A DNA stretch of 6,668 nt from Candidatus Curtissbacteria bacterium RIFCSPHIGHO2_01_FULL_41_11. Lineage in GTDB: Bacteria > Patescibacteriota > Microgenomatia > Curtissbacterales > GWA2-41-24. How positions within the stretch are numbered: the stretch's first letter is position 1; every line of letters begins with the position of its first letter. A model generated the notes under the pieces. It saw only the letters and a program-made list of their open reading frames with translations, did no database searches and was not told where the DNA came from. The DNA is taken from positions 1 through 6,668 of the forward strand of contig MFAZ01000022.1 in the NCBI GenBank assembly GCA_001776335.1. The letters run 5' to 3'. A program made the position numbers and the translations under genes. Positions 6,027 to 6,668 of this stretch are shown here, piece by piece.

Positions 6027-6380
6027 CTAAAAATTATCAAACTTTGACTTTTCGTATACTACTTCCACAATCTTACCCTTTTTGCCCGCTCCGCCGCGGG
6101 GCGAGCCGTTTACGGGCAGGTTAAGCGCATAGCCGAGAGCGTTGGCGATGGCTACTCCGACCCGGGTTCCGGTAAAAGATCCCGGGCCTGTATTTACTTC
6201 GATAGCAGATAGATCTGAAAAGTTTTTTTTATTGTTTTTTAAAATTTTGACAATCATTGGTAATAAGACTTGAGAACCAAGTTTTTGTTTTTGGACTAAC
6301 TTGGATGTTTTTTTACTCTTAGGATCTGTGAGACTTACTATTATTTCTTCTCTATTTGTTGAGTCGATTGTGAGTACCAT
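6027..6380 (-). CDS. tsaB: tRNA t6A biosynthesis protein TsaB, short form
   Basis: TsaB partners TsaD and TsaE in adding threonylcarbamoyl to A37 of ANN-decoding tRNAs in the cytoplasm. The N-terminal ASKHA-fold half is clear: MVLTIDST (1-8), the signature NTGPGSFTGTRVG (63-75) and ALGYALNLPV (81-90). The protein has 117 residues against about 230 in E. coli and lacks the C-terminal lobe. The N-terminal half is the dimer interface with TsaD in known complexes, so function may remain; short versions fit a reduced CPR-type genome. Residues 92-99 (GSPRGGAG) come from a GC-rich palindrome and look inserted. The gene follows tsaC in the same frame, starting 15 nt after the tsaC stop, with no Shine-Dalgarno sequence. 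It ends in TAG. Confidence 0.9.
   Translation of the reverse strand: MVLTIDSTNREEIIVSLTDPKSKKTSKLVQKQKLGSQVLLPMIVKILKNNKKNFSDLSAIEVNTGPGSFTGTRVGVAIANALGYALNLPVNGSPRGGAGKKGKIVEVVYEKSKFDNF
6084..6106 (-). repeat. GC-rich palindrome inside tsaB
   Basis: gcccgctccgc, one central c, then gcggggcgagc on the + strand: 11-bp arms with one mismatch and one wobble around a single base. It is strikingly GC-rich in an AT-rich gene. It encodes residues 92-99 and keeps the frame. Removing 21 nt would leave NLPVNG-KKGKIVEVVY, a smoother ending, so an in-frame insertion is likely (inference). Confidence 0.7.
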
Positions 6381-6416
6381 AGTTAATTGAGTTAATTAAG
6401 TTAATTTAGTTAATTG
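6381..6416 (-). repeat. 9-bp tandem repeat, four copies, across the tsaC-tsaB junction
   Basis: The + strand reads agttaatt plus one variable base four times (variable base g, a, t, g). On the coding strand each unit is nAA TTA ACT, three codons. The variable base makes Gln, Lys, stop and Gln codons in order along transcription from tsaC: CAA, AAA, TAA, CAA. The array ends directly at the tsaB ATG. Confidence 0.9.
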
Positions 6417-6668
6417 GATTGCGCCCTGGCGCAGAATTTTGGGTGGGTAAACGGTTGTGTCGACAACTGTCGACTCTCTTCCCCCAATGCACTCACCCTT
6501 GATAACATAATCTGCAAGACTGACTAACTTTGGGTCGAGTTCTTCGTTTGATCTTGGTGCTGGCTGAGTGTGGAAATTTGCGGATGTACCGATTATCGGT
6601 CCTACTTCTTCTATTATATTTCTAAGAGAGTCCAAATCGGGCATTCTGAAGGCGATTTTTTCTTTGCC
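6396..6668 (-). CDS. tsaC: Threonylcarbamoyl-AMP synthase (YrdC/Sua5 family), C-terminal part
   Basis: TsaC makes threonylcarbamoyl-AMP from Thr, bicarbonate and ATP, the first step of t6A formation; TsaB, encoded next, acts in the second. The window holds the last 90 residues. The frame continues to the right edge as GKEKIAFR before MPDL, so the Met at 6642-6644 is internal and the real start lies outside. Family landmarks are IAFRMPDL, IGTSAN (the TSAN nucleotide-site motif), GGRESTVVD (the STVVD motif) and ILRQGAI near the end. The protein ends soon after ILRQGAI, like short YrdC/TsaC rather than long Sua5 with an extra domain. Its last six residues (QLTKLT) come from the 9-bp tandem repeat. 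Confidence 0.92.
   Translation of the reverse strand, partial: GKEKIAFRMPDLDSLRNIIEEVGPIIGTSANFHTQPAPRSNEELDPKLVSLADYVIKGECIGGRESTVVDTTVYPPKILRQGAIQLTKLT

Overview
The window reads as bacterial chromosomal DNA whose genes all lie on the minus strand, so transcription runs from the right edge to the left. A Candidate Phyla Radiation (Patescibacteria) genome, perhaps of the Microgenomates group, fits best. The reasons are a half-length TsaB, a sortase paired with a surface protein ending in the QVLGAS...LASTG style, compact spacing and start codons without recognisable Shine-Dalgarno sequences. This placement is inference from style, not from a marker gene. The standard code fits throughout; no gene needs TGA as a sense codon.

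Right part (about 5000-6668): the end of tsaC (threonylcarbamoyl-AMP synthase), a short tsaB, and a galE-like NAD-dependent sugar epimerase. tsaC and tsaB serve the tRNA t6A37 modification. They are in the same frame, separated by one stop codon inside a 9-bp tandem repeat. tsaB also carries a GC-rich palindrome near its 3' end that looks like an in-frame insertion.

Middle (about 4260-5010): an IS200/REP-associated tyrosine transposase (RAYT) gene. A near-perfect 7-1-7 palindrome occurs just upstream of the gene, twice inside its coding sequence in two different reading frames, and just downstream of its stop. A 19-bp tandem duplication covers the stop codon and half a palindrome, and two further palindromes follow.

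Left-centre (2529-4138): a sortase system. A secreted, two-domain, LASTG-anchored surface protein is transcribed from its own near-consensus promoter, followed by its sortase; the two genes overlap by 43 nt.

Left third (1-2404): one uninterrupted frame of 801 codons, open at the window edge, following a strong extended -10 promoter. I translated it codon by codon. It encodes a DPM1/GtrB-like GT2 domain, then a membrane BcsA-type GT2 domain, then the first segments of a Wzx/MOP-type flippase. The protein would join sugar loading, chain synthesis and lipid-linked glycan export in one polypeptide. With the epimerase (sugar nucleotides) and the sortase (protein anchoring), most of the window serves the cell surface.

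No rRNA, tRNA, CRISPR array or convincing Rho-independent terminator was seen. No stretch over 300 bases lacks a gene.
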